DNA from: Paraburkholderia translucens
GTDB lineage: Bacteria > Pseudomonadota > Gammaproteobacteria > Burkholderiales > Burkholderiaceae
Reading direction: 5' to 3'
Assembly (NCBI RefSeq): GCF_020881035.1
Contig: NZ_JAJITC010000001.1
Location: forward strand, 62,001-126,000
DNA: 64,000 nt
A program made the translations under genes and the position numbers. Positions within the stretch are counted from its first letter, which is position 1, and every line of letters begins with the position of its first letter. The notes beneath the pieces are model-generated. The model searched no databases, was not told the DNA's origin, and worked only from the letters and a program-made list of their open reading frames with translations. Below, piece after piece: positions 44,959-54,211 of the stretch.

Positions 44959-45234
44959 TCAATCGAAGTCGCGTGTTTCGAGTTCCACGGACCGCCCGCC
45001 GTTTCGTTCCAGCACCCGCCGCGTCGCATTTTCAATGCGCGCGCGATTCGCCTCGAACGTTCCCACCAGATCGTGAGCCGACGGGGCGCCGTTGCCGAGG
45101 CTGCCATTGCCAAAATGGTCATTGAGCGCATCGAGCGACACGCTGCACCATACGTCCTTCCCGTCCACATTGGCCTCGTAGGCGACGCGCGCAGCAGCCA
45201 CCACCTCCCGGCGTCCGGTGAATTCGATTCTCAT
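44959..45234 (-). CDS. DUF1488 family protein
   Basis: A 91-residue protein typical of DUF1488: beta strands in MRIEFTGRREVVAAARVAYEA, an acidic/aromatic middle GKDVWCSVSLDALNDHFG and a C-terminal helix (EANRARIENATRRVLERNG). GGAGGACG precedes ATG 45234. Function unknown; no TM or signal. A terminator follows at 44780-44801, so it is a monocistronic unit. Confidence 0.8.
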   Translation of the reverse strand: MRIEFTGRREVVAAARVAYEANVDGKDVWCSVSLDALNDHFGNGSLGNGAPSAHDLVGTFEANRARIENATRRVLERNGGRSVELETRDFD

Positions 45235-45486
45235 GATCGTCCTCCATGTGTCAAAGGGAAACTCGATACGCAGCGGTCGCGCCCAAACCAGTTGGCCTGG
45301 CGGTTGCTCAGGCGCGAGCACGCATACTCCGCAAGGTGCACACTCCTGTCCGGCCGCCACATGCGGCCGCGCCGACGCGTCGCAGCAAGGCCTCCTCGGG
45401 GCCGTCGACGCGCTCGACATATCGATACTACGCTCTTCCACTTCGCGCTTTGCCGCGAGGACGGCTGCCCGGCTCGCCCTGTGCCG

Positions 45487-46215
45487 TCAACCGCCCTTCG
45501 CGTACAGCGTCGAATCGGCGAAACCTTCCGCGGCCAGCACCTGCCCGACCAGAATCAGTGCGGTCCGCTCGATTGCGCTGCCCTGCACTTTCGCGACGAT
45601 ATCGTCGAGCGTGCCGGTGATCTTCTCTTCGTCGGGCCAGCTTGCCCGATAGATCACCGCAATCGGACATGCGCCGCCGTAATGCGGCCGCAATTCATCG
45701 ACGATGCGTGCGAGGTGCCGCACGCCGAGGTGAATCGCCAGCGTCGCACGATGCCGCGCGAGATCGGCCAGCTGCTCGCCTTCGGGCATCGACGTTTTGC
45801 TCGCATAGCGCGTGAGGATCAGCGTTTGTGACACGCCAGGCAGCGTCAGCTCGCAACCGAGCGCCGCCGCGCACGCGGCCGTCGCGGTCACACCGGGCAC
45901 GATTTCATACGGAATGCCCAGCTCGCGCAAACGGCGGATCTGCTCGCCGATCGCACCGTACAGCGACGGATCGCCCGAATGCACGCGTGCGACGTGCTGA
46001 CCTTTGGCGTGCGCCGCCGCGAGCAGCGCGACGATCTGGTCGAGATCGAGCTCGGCGGTGTTGATCACCTGCTCGGCGCGATGGCCTTCGAGCACCGCGG
46101 CCGGCACAAGCGACCCCGCGTACAGGATCACCGGGCAATCGCGCACGAGGCGTTGCCCTTTCACCGTAATCAGCTCCGGGTCGCCGGGACCGGCGCCGAT
46201 AAAAAACACTGTCAT
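45487..46215 (-). CDS. cobM: precorrin-4 C11-methyltransferase
   Basis: SAM-dependent methyltransferase adding the C11 methyl group of the corrin ring. The 242-residue protein has the tetrapyrrole-methylase signature [15 protein letters not shown] at the N-terminus, the second motif ARVHSGDPSLYGAIGEQ and PGVTATAACAAALG, all specific to CobM/CbiF. It is the last gene of the leftward cobL-cbiD-cobK-cobM run (19-nt gap from cobK). Works on precorrin-4 in the aerobic or cobalt-precorrin-4 in the anaerobic route; CobG in this window favours the aerobic one. Confidence 0.95.
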   Translation of the reverse strand: MTVFFIGAGPGDPELITVKGQRLVRDCPVILYAGSLVPAAVLEGHRAEQVINTAELDLDQIVALLAAAHAKGQHVARVHSGDPSLYGAIGEQIRRLRELGIPYEIVPGVTATAACAAALGCELTLPGVSQTLILTRYASKTSMPEGEQLADLARHRATLAIHLGVRHLARIVDELRPHYGGACPIAVIYRASWPDEEKITGTLDDIVAKVQGSAIERTALILVGQVLAAEGFADSTLYAKGG

Positions 46216-46234
46216 TCAGCACTCCACTATTGGC

Positions 46235-46975
46235 TCAATTAGCCGGATCGGCGGCCGCCTGCCCGGGCAACGCATCGAGAAGATCGGCCACGGTGGCGAA
46301 CTCGCGATCGACACCGGGCAACACCGGCCGGCGCAGCATGATCACCGGCAAGCCACGTTCGCGCGCGACCTCGAGCTTCGCCTCGGTCGCGCCGCCGCCG
46401 CTGTTCTTGCTGACGACGACATCGAACGCCTGCAGCGCGAACAGCGCGCGTTCGCCGTCGAGCGTGAACGGTCCGCGCGCGGCGAGCACGCGCGAGCGCG
46501 CGGTGTCCGGATGCGAATCGAGCATCCGCACGGTCCAGAACTGATGCGGCGGGATTTCGTCGAGATGCGCGAGCGGCTCGCGTCCGAGCGTGAAAAGCGG
46601 CCGCCTGAACGGCGCCAGCGCCGCGATCAGTTCGTTCCAGTCGCCGGCCATGCGCCAGTCGTCGCCGGCTTGCGGTTGCCACGCCGGACGACGCAGCGCC
46701 CAGCACGGCACCTTCGCCACCCGGCACGCCGCTACGGCGTTCGCGCTGATTTGCGCCGCGTACGGATGCGTCGCGTCGATCACGACGCCGATCCGCTCGG
46801 CCGCGAGGTAGCGCGCTAGCCCCTCGCCGCCACCGAAGCCGCCGACGCGCACCGCGCACTTCAGGTCGTCGGGCACTTTGCCGAGTCCCGCGAGGCTGTA
46901 CACGTGCGCGGGACCGAGTTGGCGCGCGATCTTCAGCGCGTCTCCGGTGCCGCCGAGCAGCAGCATGCGCATCAT
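46235..46975 (-). CDS. cobK: precorrin-6A reductase
   Basis: NADPH-dependent reduction of precorrin-6A to dihydro-precorrin-6 (CobK/CbiJ). The 246-residue protein begins [20 protein letters not shown], with the GTGD nucleotide-binding motif; [18 protein letters not shown] and [16 protein letters not shown] are characteristic. ATG 46975 overlaps the cbiD stop by 4 nt (46972-46975), so translation is coupled. Cytoplasmic. The frame further upstream is inside cbiD and not used. Confidence 0.93.
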   Translation of the reverse strand: MMRMLLLGGTGDALKIARQLGPAHVYSLAGLGKVPDDLKCAVRVGGFGGGEGLARYLAAERIGVVIDATHPYAAQISANAVAACRVAKVPCWALRRPAWQPQAGDDWRMAGDWNELIAALAPFRRPLFTLGREPLAHLDEIPPHQFWTVRMLDSHPDTARSRVLAARGPFTLDGERALFALQAFDVVVSKNSGGGATEAKLEVARERGLPVIMLRRPVLPGVDREFATVADLLDALPGQAAADPAN

Positions 46976-48072
46976 CGCGCGGCTCCGACGAGCTTGCCTT
47001 GCCGGTCGATCGCGAACATTTCGACGCGGACCGCCGGCGGCACGATGTCGCGCGCAACGGCCAACGCATGGGCGCAGACGATATCGCCGAGCGGCACCTG
47101 CTGCGCGTGCGCGAGCGCGAGCGCCTGCTGGCTCGTGTTCGCCGCTCGCATCGCCGCTTGCAGCGCGGCGTCGGCGCCATGCGCGGCTGCCCACGCGGCG
47201 AGTTGTTCGAGGTCGATGCTCGAATTGCGGCTATGCAGATCGAGATGACCGGCCGCGAGCTTGCTGAGCTTGCCAAAGCCGCCGCACATGCTCAGACGCT
47301 CGACCGGCGCGCGCTTCATATGCTTGAGCACCGCGCCCGCGAAATCGCCCATTTCGATCAGTGCGATATCGGGCAGGCCGTAATGTGCGCGCATTGCGTC
47401 CTCGCTCGCGTTGCCGGTGCAGGCGGCCAGATGCGTATAACCGTTCGCCCGCGCGACGTCGATGCCCTGATGGATCGACGCGATATACGCCGAGCAGGAA
47501 AACGGCCGCACGATGCCGGTGGTGCCGAGTATCGACAGTCCACCGACAATGCCGAGACGCGGGTTCATCGTTTTCAGCGCGAGCGCTTCGCCGCCTTCGA
47601 CGCCGATCGTCACTTCGAAGCCGCCGCGATACGCGTGGCGTGCGGCGAGTTCGCCGAGGTGTTGCGTCATCATCTGGCGCGGAACCGGATTGATTGCGGG
47701 CTCGCCGACCGGCAGCGTGAGCCCCGCGCGCGTGACGGTGCCGACGCCCGGCCCCGCACGAAAAATCACACCCGGCTCGGGCATGAGGCGCACACGCGCA
47801 AACACGAGCGCGCCGTGCGTCACGTCGGGATCGTCGCCCGCATCCTTGATCGTGCCGGCTTCGGCGATCCTCTCGCCGTCGGCGGTGGCGAGACGGCAGA
47901 ACACGAGCCGCATCGGCACAAGCTGACCCTTCGGCAACACGATCTGCGCGACCTCGCTGATCTCGCCCGCGAGCAGCAGCCGCGCGGCCGCCAACGACGT
48001 CGCGGTGGCGCAGCTGCCGGTCGTATAACCGCTGCGCAGCGGCGCCGGTTGTTCGGGGGTCTCGTCGCGCAT
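46972..48072 (-). CDS. cbiD: cobalt-precorrin-5B C1-methyltransferase
   Basis: CbiD performs C1 methylation and acyl loss at the precorrin-5 stage, the step done by CobF in classical aerobic producers. The 366-residue protein has the signature [20 protein letters not shown], then [22 protein letters not shown] and [21 protein letters not shown] as shorter blocks. ATG 48072 shares one base with the cobL stop and its own stop overlaps cobK. Its presence in an operon whose partner operon contains CobG (oxygen-dependent) and no CobF makes the pathway a mixture of both routes. Confidence 0.94.
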   Translation of the reverse strand: MRDETPEQPAPLRSGYTTGSCATATSLAAARLLLAGEISEVAQIVLPKGQLVPMRLVFCRLATADGERIAEAGTIKDAGDDPDVTHGALVFARVRLMPEPGVIFRAGPGVGTVTRAGLTLPVGEPAINPVPRQMMTQHLGELAARHAYRGGFEVTIGVEGGEALALKTMNPRLGIVGGLSILGTTGIVRPFSCSAYIASIHQGIDVARANGYTHLAACTGNASEDAMRAHYGLPDIALIEMGDFAGAVLKHMKRAPVERLSMCGGFGKLSKLAAGHLDLHSRNSSIDLEQLAAWAAAHGADAALQAAMRAANTSQQALALAHAQQVPLGDIVCAHALAVARDIVPPAVRVEMFAIDRQGKLVGAAR

Positions 48073-49295
48073 CACGAGTCGGACGACGGCTGCGGGTGCT
48101 TCGTCACATCGAGCAACGTGATCGGCAATGCCTGCCGCCACGTATCGAAGCCGCCGAGCGGTTGGGCGTGCGCTAGCGCGATGCGCGTCAGCGTGCCGCC
48201 ATGCCGCTCGCGCCACGCCGCGAGCACCGCCTCGCCTTGCAGCGTCACCGCGTTGGCGACGAGCCGGCCGCCGTCGCGCAACTGCGACCAACAGGTGTCG
48301 AGCACGCCGGGCTCGGTGACGCCACCGCCGATGAATACCGCATGCGGCGCCGGCAGCCCCCGCAACGCTTCGGGAGCGCGGCCCGCCACCAGTTGCAGGC
48401 CGGGCACGCCCAACGCATCGCGATTCTGTCCGATGAAACGCTGCCGCGCCTCGTGCGCTTCGATCGCGATCGCGCGACAGCTGGGATGCGCGCGCATCCA
48501 TTCGATGCCGATCGAACCGCTACCGGCGCCGACGTCCCATAGCAATTCCCCGGGCGCGGGCGCGAGGCGCGCGAGCGTGATTGCGCGGACGTCGCGTTTG
48601 GTCAACTGGCCGTCGTGGATGAAGGCGTCATCTGGCAAGCCGCAGGTCAGCGGCAGACGCGGCGCTTGCGGCGACGCGCGGCAGTCGAGCGCGATCAGAT
48701 TGAGCGCCGCCATCTCGCCGGCCGGCCATTGATCCGCGCGGCCGTCGACACGCCGTTCGAGTTCGCCGCCCAGATGTTCGAGCACGGTCATGCAAGTTGC
48801 GCCGAATCCGCGCGCGTCGAGCGACGCGGCCAGCGCCGCGGGCGTGCGCCCGTCGGCGCTCAGCACGAACAGGCGCGCACCATCATGCAGATGCGCATTC
48901 AGCGCGGCGAGCGGCCGGCCGACCAGCGACACCGTCGCGACCTCCTGCAACGGCCAGCCGAGCCGCGCGGCCGCGAGCGACAACGACGACGGCGCTGGCA
49001 GCACGCGCAATTCGCCAGCCGGCAACTGCCGCGCGAGCGTCGCGCCGACGCCGAACAGCATCGGGTCACCGCTCGCGAGCACGCACACCGCGTGCGGACG
49101 TTCGGCGAGCAACGGCGCGAGATCGAATGGACGCGGCCACGCGGCACGGCGCGCGGCGAGCCGCGCGGGCAGCATCGCCAGATGGCGCTCGCCGCCGTAC
49201 ACGACCGACGCGCTCAGCAACGCACGCCGCGCGGGCCGCCCCAAACCGGCGAAGCCGTCGTCGCCAATGCCCACTACAGTCAGCCATGCCGGCAT
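48072..49295 (-). CDS. cobL: precorrin-6B C5,15-methyltransferase/decarboxylase (CbiE-CbiT fusion)
   Basis: Bifunctional enzyme that methylates C5 and C15 and decarboxylates the C12 acetate. The 407-residue protein has an N-terminal CbiE methyltransferase ([26 protein letters not shown]) to about residue 200 and a C-terminal CbiT Rossmann methyltransferase ([27 protein letters not shown]). First gene of the leftward cob operon, reading cobL-cbiD-cobK-cobM with overlaps or short gaps. Divergent from cobG; the two operons share the 314-nt region at 49296-49609. Confidence 0.94.
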   Translation of the reverse strand: MPAWLTVVGIGDDGFAGLGRPARRALLSASVVYGGERHLAMLPARLAARRAAWPRPFDLAPLLAERPHAVCVLASGDPMLFGVGATLARQLPAGELRVLPAPSSLSLAAARLGWPLQEVATVSLVGRPLAALNAHLHDGARLFVLSADGRTPAALAASLDARGFGATCMTVLEHLGGELERRVDGRADQWPAGEMAALNLIALDCRASPQAPRLPLTCGLPDDAFIHDGQLTKRDVRAITLARLAPAPGELLWDVGAGSGSIGIEWMRAHPSCRAIAIEAHEARQRFIGQNRDALGVPGLQLVAGRAPEALRGLPAPHAVFIGGGVTEPGVLDTCWSQLRDGGRLVANAVTLQGEAVLAAWRERHGGTLTRIALAHAQPLGGFDTWRQALPITLLDVTKHPQPSSDS

Positions 49296-49609
49296 GCATC
49301 CATCCTCATCAGTTGCATCGATTCTCTAGCGTTTTGCGCCGCCCCGCGTCATGCATCCGGCTGTGCGCGGGCTCGGACGGCGGCTTACGAAAGTCCGCAT
49401 GATACCGCCGCCGTACGGCCCGCGGGTACGCGGCGTGGCGCCATACCGTCGGGCTCGGCGGCATGGCGCGATGGCCGACAAACCGGCACTGCGGCCACAG
49501 CGTAAAGATATAATGGCCGCTTTCATTGCTCACGGTCAGCCCGAAGCGCTGGTCCGGCCGTATGGTTCACGCCGGCCCCCATCGGGCAGGATGCAGCGAG
49601 GCCGCAGCC
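49296..49609. other. shared divergent promoter region of the two cob operons (314 nt)
   Basis: Between cobL (minus) and cobG (plus). A perfect TATAAT lies at 49509-49514 on the plus strand, about 95 nt before cobG, but no good -35 is at 16-18 nt. I looked for a B12-box (cobalamin riboswitch) on both strands and do not see one, so B12 feedback here would need another mechanism. No small gene. Confidence 0.5.
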
Positions 49610-51055
49610 ATGCCGTCGCGCGACGCTAAACCCGGTGCCCTCTTGAATCGAGCTTCGCCTCCCCCCGTTCTGTCCAACGCGATCACGACACCGCGGCCCT
49701 CGGCATGTCCCGGGCTGCTGCGCATCGTCCCCGCGCTCGACGGCGGCATCTGCCGCATCAAACTGCCCGGCGGCGTACTGAGCGCAACGCAGGCGCACGC
49801 GATCGCCGACGCGAGCACCCGGTACGCGAACGGCGTCGCCGAGCTGACCAATCGCGCGAACCTGCAGCTGCGCGGTGTGCATCGCGCACACGAAGCGGCC
49901 TTGAGCGAGGCGCTGATTCACGCGGGTCTCGGGCCCGATTCAGCGCTCAGTTCCGCCGACGACGTCCGCAACGTGATGATCAGCCCAGCCGCCGGCCGCG
50001 ATCCGTATGCGCTGATCGACACGACGCCGCTGTGCGCAGAATTGCTCGCGCTGCTGCAAAGCGACGCGCGCTTCGCGGCGTTGTCGCCGAAATTCGCGCT
50101 GCTGCTCGATGGCGGAGAACGGCTCGCGCGAGTCGATCATCCGCATGATGTATGGCTCGCGGCGTCGCCTGACGAAGGCGGCGTGCGCTTCGTGTTCGGC
50201 CTCGCGGGATGCCCGGCTTCCGCCCACCTGAACGCAAACGCGAACACCGGCGGCCCTCGCGACGCCAACGGCACGGGCGCGCTCGCAGCCGTGCCGCCGT
50301 CGCGCGTGCCCGCGCTCGTGCGCGCGTTGTTGCTCACGTTCCTCGACCTGGCCGCCGCCGACGCAACCCGCATGCGCGACCTGCTCGCCACGCACTGCGC
50401 CGATGCGCTGCTGCGGCACGCGCAACGCTACGTCGATTTTCCGCTCGCGCGCGACGCGTCGCTCGGCCATTGGCAACGACACATTCCCGCCGACGCGTCG
50501 CTGCGGCTCGGCGCGCACGCGCAGCGCGGCGACGGCACATCGCACGTCGGCGGCCAGCCGCCGCTCGGCCGCATCGACGCGGCCACGCTGCGCGGCCTGG
50601 CCCATCTGGCGGACAAGCACGGCAACGGCATGCTGCACGCAACGCCGTGGCAAAGCGTGCTGCTGCCCGATATCGCGACGCAGGCCGTGGCCGCCGTGCT
50701 CGCAAAACTGACCGCGCTCGGCCTCGCCTGCGATCCCGCGCAAGCCATCACGCATGTCATCGCGTGCGCCGGATCGGCCGGCTGCGCGAAGGGCCAGGCC
50801 GACACCAAGACCGACGCGCTGCAACTGGCCGAGCGCTTGCCCCCCGGCGTCGACGTGCATCTGACGGGCTGCCCGCGCTCGTGCGCGGCCGCGCATTGCG
50901 CGCCCTATACGCTGCTCGCCGCCGCGCCCGGCCTCTATGACCTTTATCGACGCGACGGCCGTCCCGGCTTCGGCCAATGCGTCGCACCCCAACTGACGAT
51001 CGACGAGGCCGCCGCACTGCTCGCGCGCCTCGCCCGGAGTACCCCTCATGCTTGA
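49610..51055 (+). CDS. cobG: precorrin-3B synthase
   Basis: Oxygen-dependent mono-oxygenase making precorrin-3B in the aerobic route; an iron-sulphur/siroheme-type protein of the sulfite-reductase superfamily. The 481-residue protein has two ferredoxin-like halves (GICRIKLPGGVLSATQ) and a [4Fe-4S] cysteine set (CAGSAGCAKG plus LTGCPRSCA). ATG 49610 has GAGG 8 nt upstream; an earlier in-frame start is unlikely. First gene of the rightward cob operon, overlapping cobH by 8 nt. Its presence marks the pathway as aerobic. Confidence 0.92.
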   Translation: MPSRDAKPGALLNRASPPPVLSNAITTPRPSACPGLLRIVPALDGGICRIKLPGGVLSATQAHAIADASTRYANGVAELTNRANLQLRGVHRAHEAALSEALIHAGLGPDSALSSADDVRNVMISPAAGRDPYALIDTTPLCAELLALLQSDARFAALSPKFALLLDGGERLARVDHPHDVWLAASPDEGGVRFVFGLAGCPASAHLNANANTGGPRDANGTGALAAVPPSRVPALVRALLLTFLDLAAADATRMRDLLATHCADALLRHAQRYVDFPLARDASLGHWQRHIPADASLRLGAHAQRGDGTSHVGGQPPLGRIDAATLRGLAHLADKHGNGMLHATPWQSVLLPDIATQAVAAVLAKLTALGLACDPAQAITHVIACAGSAGCAKGQADTKTDALQLAERLPPGVDVHLTGCPRSCAAAHCAPYTLLAAAPGLYDLYRRDGRPGFGQCVAPQLTIDEAAALLARLARSTPHA

Positions 51056-51674
51056 TTACATTCGCGACGGTCAGGAGATCTATCGCCAATCGTTCGCGAC
51101 GATCCGCGCGGAGGCCGACCTCGCGCGCATCCCCGCCGACCTCGAAAAACTCGCGGTGCGCGTGATCCACGCGTGCGGCATGATCGACGTGATCGAAGAC
51201 CTCGCGTTCTCCAATGGCGCGGGCAGCGCGGGCCGCATCGCGCTCGCGCAGGGCGCGCCGATCCTGTGCGACGCGGGCATGGTCGCGCAGGGCATCACGC
51301 GTGCGCGCCTGCCGGCGAACAACCAAGTGATCTGCACGCTCACGCATGCGGACGTGCCCGCGCTCGCGCGCGAGATCCGCAACACGCGCTCGGCCGCCGC
51401 GCTCGAATTGTGGCGGCCTCATCTGGCGGGCAGCGTCGTCGTGATCGGCAATGCGCCGACCGCGCTGTTTCATCTGCTCGACATGCTCGACGCCGGCGCG
51501 CCGAAGCCCGCGCTGATTCTCGGCTTTCCGGTCGGCTTCGTCGGCGCGGCGGAATCGAAGGCGGCACTCGCGCAAGACAGCCGCGGCGTGCCCTACGTGG
51601 TCGTGCACGGCCGGCGCGGGGGCAGCGCGATGGCCGCCGCCGCGGTCAACGCGCTCGCGACGGAGGTCGAATAA
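51048..51674 (+). CDS. cobH: precorrin-8X methylmutase
   Basis: Moves the C11 methyl to C12, giving hydrogenobyrinic acid. The 208-residue protein has the catalytic His41 (RVIHACGMIDV), LAFSNGAGSAGR, DAGMVAQGITR and the C-terminal VVHGRRGGSAMAAAAVNAL. Overlaps cobG by 8 nt and abuts cobI without gap (stop TAA next to ATG). Belongs to both aerobic and anaerobic routes (CobH/CbiC). Confidence 0.95.
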   Translation: MLDYIRDGQEIYRQSFATIRAEADLARIPADLEKLAVRVIHACGMIDVIEDLAFSNGAGSAGRIALAQGAPILCDAGMVAQGITRARLPANNQVICTLTHADVPALAREIRNTRSAAALELWRPHLAGSVVVIGNAPTALFHLLDMLDAGAPKPALILGFPVGFVGAAESKAALAQDSRGVPYVVVHGRRGGSAMAAAAVNALATEVE

Positions 51675-52418
51675 ATGGCGAACCAGCTGACCAGCCGCGG
51701 GCGGCTGTACGGCATCGGCGTGGGCCCCGGCGATCCTGAACTGATCACGGTGAAGGCGCTGCGGCTGCTGAAAGCGGCGCCGGTGGTCGCTTATTTCGTT
51801 GCGAAGGGCAAGAAAGGCAACGCGTTCGGCATCGTCGAAGCGCATCTGCACGACGCTCAGCAGCATCTGCCGCTCGTCTATCCGGTCACGACCGAAGCGC
51901 TCGAACCGCCGCTCTCATACGAAGCGGTCATCGCGGACTTCTACGATACCGCCGCCGAGATCGTCGCGAGCCATCTCGACGCGGGTCGCGACGTCGCCGT
52001 GATCTGCGAGGGCGATCCGTTCTTCTACGGCTCGTACATGTATCTGCACGACCGGCTCGCCGCGCGCTACGACAGTGAGGTGGTGCCGGGCGTGTGCTCG
52101 ATGCTCGGCGGCGCGGCGGTCCTCGGCGCACCGCTCGTGTATCGCAACCAGAGCCTGTCGGTGCTCTCGGGCGTGCTGCCCGAGGATGAACTGCGCCGCC
52201 GTCTCGCCGATGCGGACGCCGCGGTCATCATGAAGCTCGGCCGCAACTTCGACAAGGTGCGGCGTGTGCTCGACCAACTCGGACTCGCGCAGCGCGCGCT
52301 CTACGTCGAACGCGCGACGATGCGCAGTCAGCGCATCGTGCCGCTCGCCGAAGTCGATCCGATGGCGTCGCCGTATTTCTCGTTGCTGGTCGTGCCGGGG
52401 CAGAAATGGCAAGGATGA
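51675..52418 (+). CDS. cobI: precorrin-2 C20-methyltransferase
   Basis: SAM-dependent methylation at C20, the first committed corrin step after precorrin-2. The 247-residue protein starts with the tetrapyrrole-methylase motif [20 protein letters not shown], with [17 protein letters not shown] as the second motif and [20 protein letters not shown] lies 8-12 nt upstream within cobH. Its end overlaps the start of the cbiG-cobJ fusion by 13 nt, so all four rightward cob genes are coupled. Confidence 0.95.
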   Translation: MANQLTSRGRLYGIGVGPGDPELITVKALRLLKAAPVVAYFVAKGKKGNAFGIVEAHLHDAQQHLPLVYPVTTEALEPPLSYEAVIADFYDTAAEIVASHLDAGRDVAVICEGDPFFYGSYMYLHDRLAARYDSEVVPGVCSMLGGAAVLGAPLVYRNQSLSVLSGVLPEDELRRRLADADAAVIMKLGRNFDKVRRVLDQLGLAQRALYVERATMRSQRIVPLAEVDPMASPYFSLLVVPGQKWQG

Positions 52419-54187
52419 ACGCGCCCGCCATCGTGATTCTCGGCGCGGGTGCGCTCGCCACCGCGCGACGGATTCAGGCGCTGTATGCCGAGCGTGGCGC
52501 CCATGCCGAGCCTCAGGTTGCCGCGAATTGCCAGGTCCATGCGCTGCAGGGCCGCGTCGAGGCCGACGTTTCGTACACCGAGCTCGGCGCGCATCTGCGT
52601 GAGCTGTATGCGCGCGGCACGCCGATCGTCGCGCTGTGCGCGGCCGGCATCGTGATCCGCTGCCTCGCGCCGCTGCTGTCGAACAAAGGCGCCGAGCCGC
52701 CCGTGCTCGCGGTCGCCGAGGACGGCAGCGCGGTCGTGCCGCTGCTGGGCGGCCTCGCGGGCGTCAACGTGATGGCGCGCGATATCGCTGCCGCGTTGAG
52801 CGTGCAACCCGCGATCACGACGAGCGGCGAACTGCGCTTCGGCACCTGCGTGCTCAATCCGCCCGATGGCTATGCGCTCGCCGACCTGGGCCAAGGCAAG
52901 CGCTTCGTGTCGGATCTGCTCGCGGGCGAAAGCACGCGCATCGAAGGCGACGCACCGTGGCTCGACGACGCGCAACTGCCGCGCTCGGCGTCGGCGCGTC
53001 TCGCGATTCGCGTGACGCCGCGCGCATGGGATGGGCGTCATGATGAACTCGTGATTCATCCGCGCTGTGTCGTGGCGGCCGTGGTCAGCGAGCATGGGGG
53101 CGCGCATGCCGGTACCGGTACCGCCGACGCAACCGTCGCGCGCGTGCGCGCGGCACTGAACGCGCACGGTCTCGCTCCGCTTTCGCTCGCGGCCATGCTC
53201 GCGCCATCGGCAAGCATGGCCGACCCGGCGCTCGCGCAAGCGGCCATGCTGCTCGGCGTGCCGCTGCGCTTCGCCGATGCCAGCGCCGAACCGGGAGAGC
53301 CGGGCGCCAAGGCGCTGCTACGCGCGGTGCTGCGCATCCCGCACGAAACGCTGGCCGGCGACGCACACGCGAGCGTCGCGCTCGCCCTCTCCGCGCTCAC
53401 CATCGACCCCGCGACGATCGGCCGTGCGCGCGGCCGTCTGACGGTAATCGGCCTCGGTCCCGGCCACGCCGACCTGATGGTCCCGGCCGCGCGCACCGCG
53501 TTGAACGAAGCGACCGACATTCTCGGCTACGACACCTACGTCAAGATGGCCGGCCCGTTGCGCCCCGGTCAACGCGTGCACGGCACCGACAATCGCGAGG
53601 AAATGCAGCGCGCGCGGCACGCGTTCGAGCTCGCGAGCGAAGGCCGCTCGGTCGTGATGGTGTCGTCGGGCGACCCCGGCGTGTTCGCGATGGCGGCCGC
53701 CGTGCTCGAAGCGCTCGAAGCTTCGCAAAACGAAGCATGGGCCGCGGTCGAACTGTCGATCGTACCGGGCGTTTCGGCGGCGCTCGCGACCGCCGCGCAG
53801 GCCGGCGCGCCGCTCGGCCACGACTTCTGCATGCTGTCGCTGTCGGACAACCTGAAGCCGTGGACCATCATCGAAACCCGCCTGCGCCATGCGGCGCAAG
53901 CCGACCTCGTAATGGCGTTCTACAACCCGGTTTCGCGCGCGCGTCCGTGGCAACTCGACAAGGCGCTCGACATCGTGCGGGAGTATCGTGCGCCATCGAC
54001 CCTGGTGGTGCTGGGGCGCGATATCGGCCGGCCCGGCGGCACGCTGCGCACGCTGACGCTCGCCGAGCTGCGCTCGGCCGACGTGGATATGCGCACGATG
54101 GTGATCGTCGGATCGTCGTTGACGAGAAGATTCGCCTGCGGCGATAGCGGTGCGCAATGGGTGTACACGCCTCGGTGGTACGGGTGA
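52406..54187 (+). CDS. cobJ: CbiG-CobJ fusion: cobalt-precorrin-5A hydrolase-like domain plus precorrin-3B C17-methyltransferase
   Basis: A 593-residue bifunctional protein. Residues about 1-330 correspond to CbiG: N-terminal and central parts ([27 protein letters not shown]) and a C-terminal CobE-like part ([21 protein letters not shown]). Residues about 345-593 are the CobJ/CbiH methyltransferase ([56 protein letters not shown]). CbiG opens the lactone in the anaerobic route; here it is fused to a pathway that also has CobG. The start at 52406 overlaps cobI by 13 nt. Confidence 0.93.
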   Translation: MARMNAPAIVILGAGALATARRIQALYAERGAHAEPQVAANCQVHALQGRVEADVSYTELGAHLRELYARGTPIVALCAAGIVIRCLAPLLSNKGAEPPVLAVAEDGSAVVPLLGGLAGVNVMARDIAAALSVQPAITTSGELRFGTCVLNPPDGYALADLGQGKRFVSDLLAGESTRIEGDAPWLDDAQLPRSASARLAIRVTPRAWDGRHDELVIHPRCVVAAVVSEHGGAHAGTGTADATVARVRAALNAHGLAPLSLAAMLAPSASMADPALAQAAMLLGVPLRFADASAEPGEPGAKALLRAVLRIPHETLAGDAHASVALALSALTIDPATIGRARGRLTVIGLGPGHADLMVPAARTALNEATDILGYDTYVKMAGPLRPGQRVHGTDNREEMQRARHAFELASEGRSVVMVSSGDPGVFAMAAAVLEALEASQNEAWAAVELSIVPGVSAALATAAQAGAPLGHDFCMLSLSDNLKPWTIIETRLRHAAQADLVMAFYNPVSRARPWQLDKALDIVREYRAPSTLVVLGRDIGRPGGTLRTLTLAELRSADVDMRTMVIVGSSLTRRFACGDSGAQWVYTPRWYG

Positions 54188-54211
54188 GCGCGCGGTACCG
54201 GCCTGCCCCGC

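Noticed and set aside
49296..49609. Cobalamin riboswitch upstream of cobG or cobL
   Set aside because: No B12-box or GCCACTG-type elements could be matched on either strand by eye.
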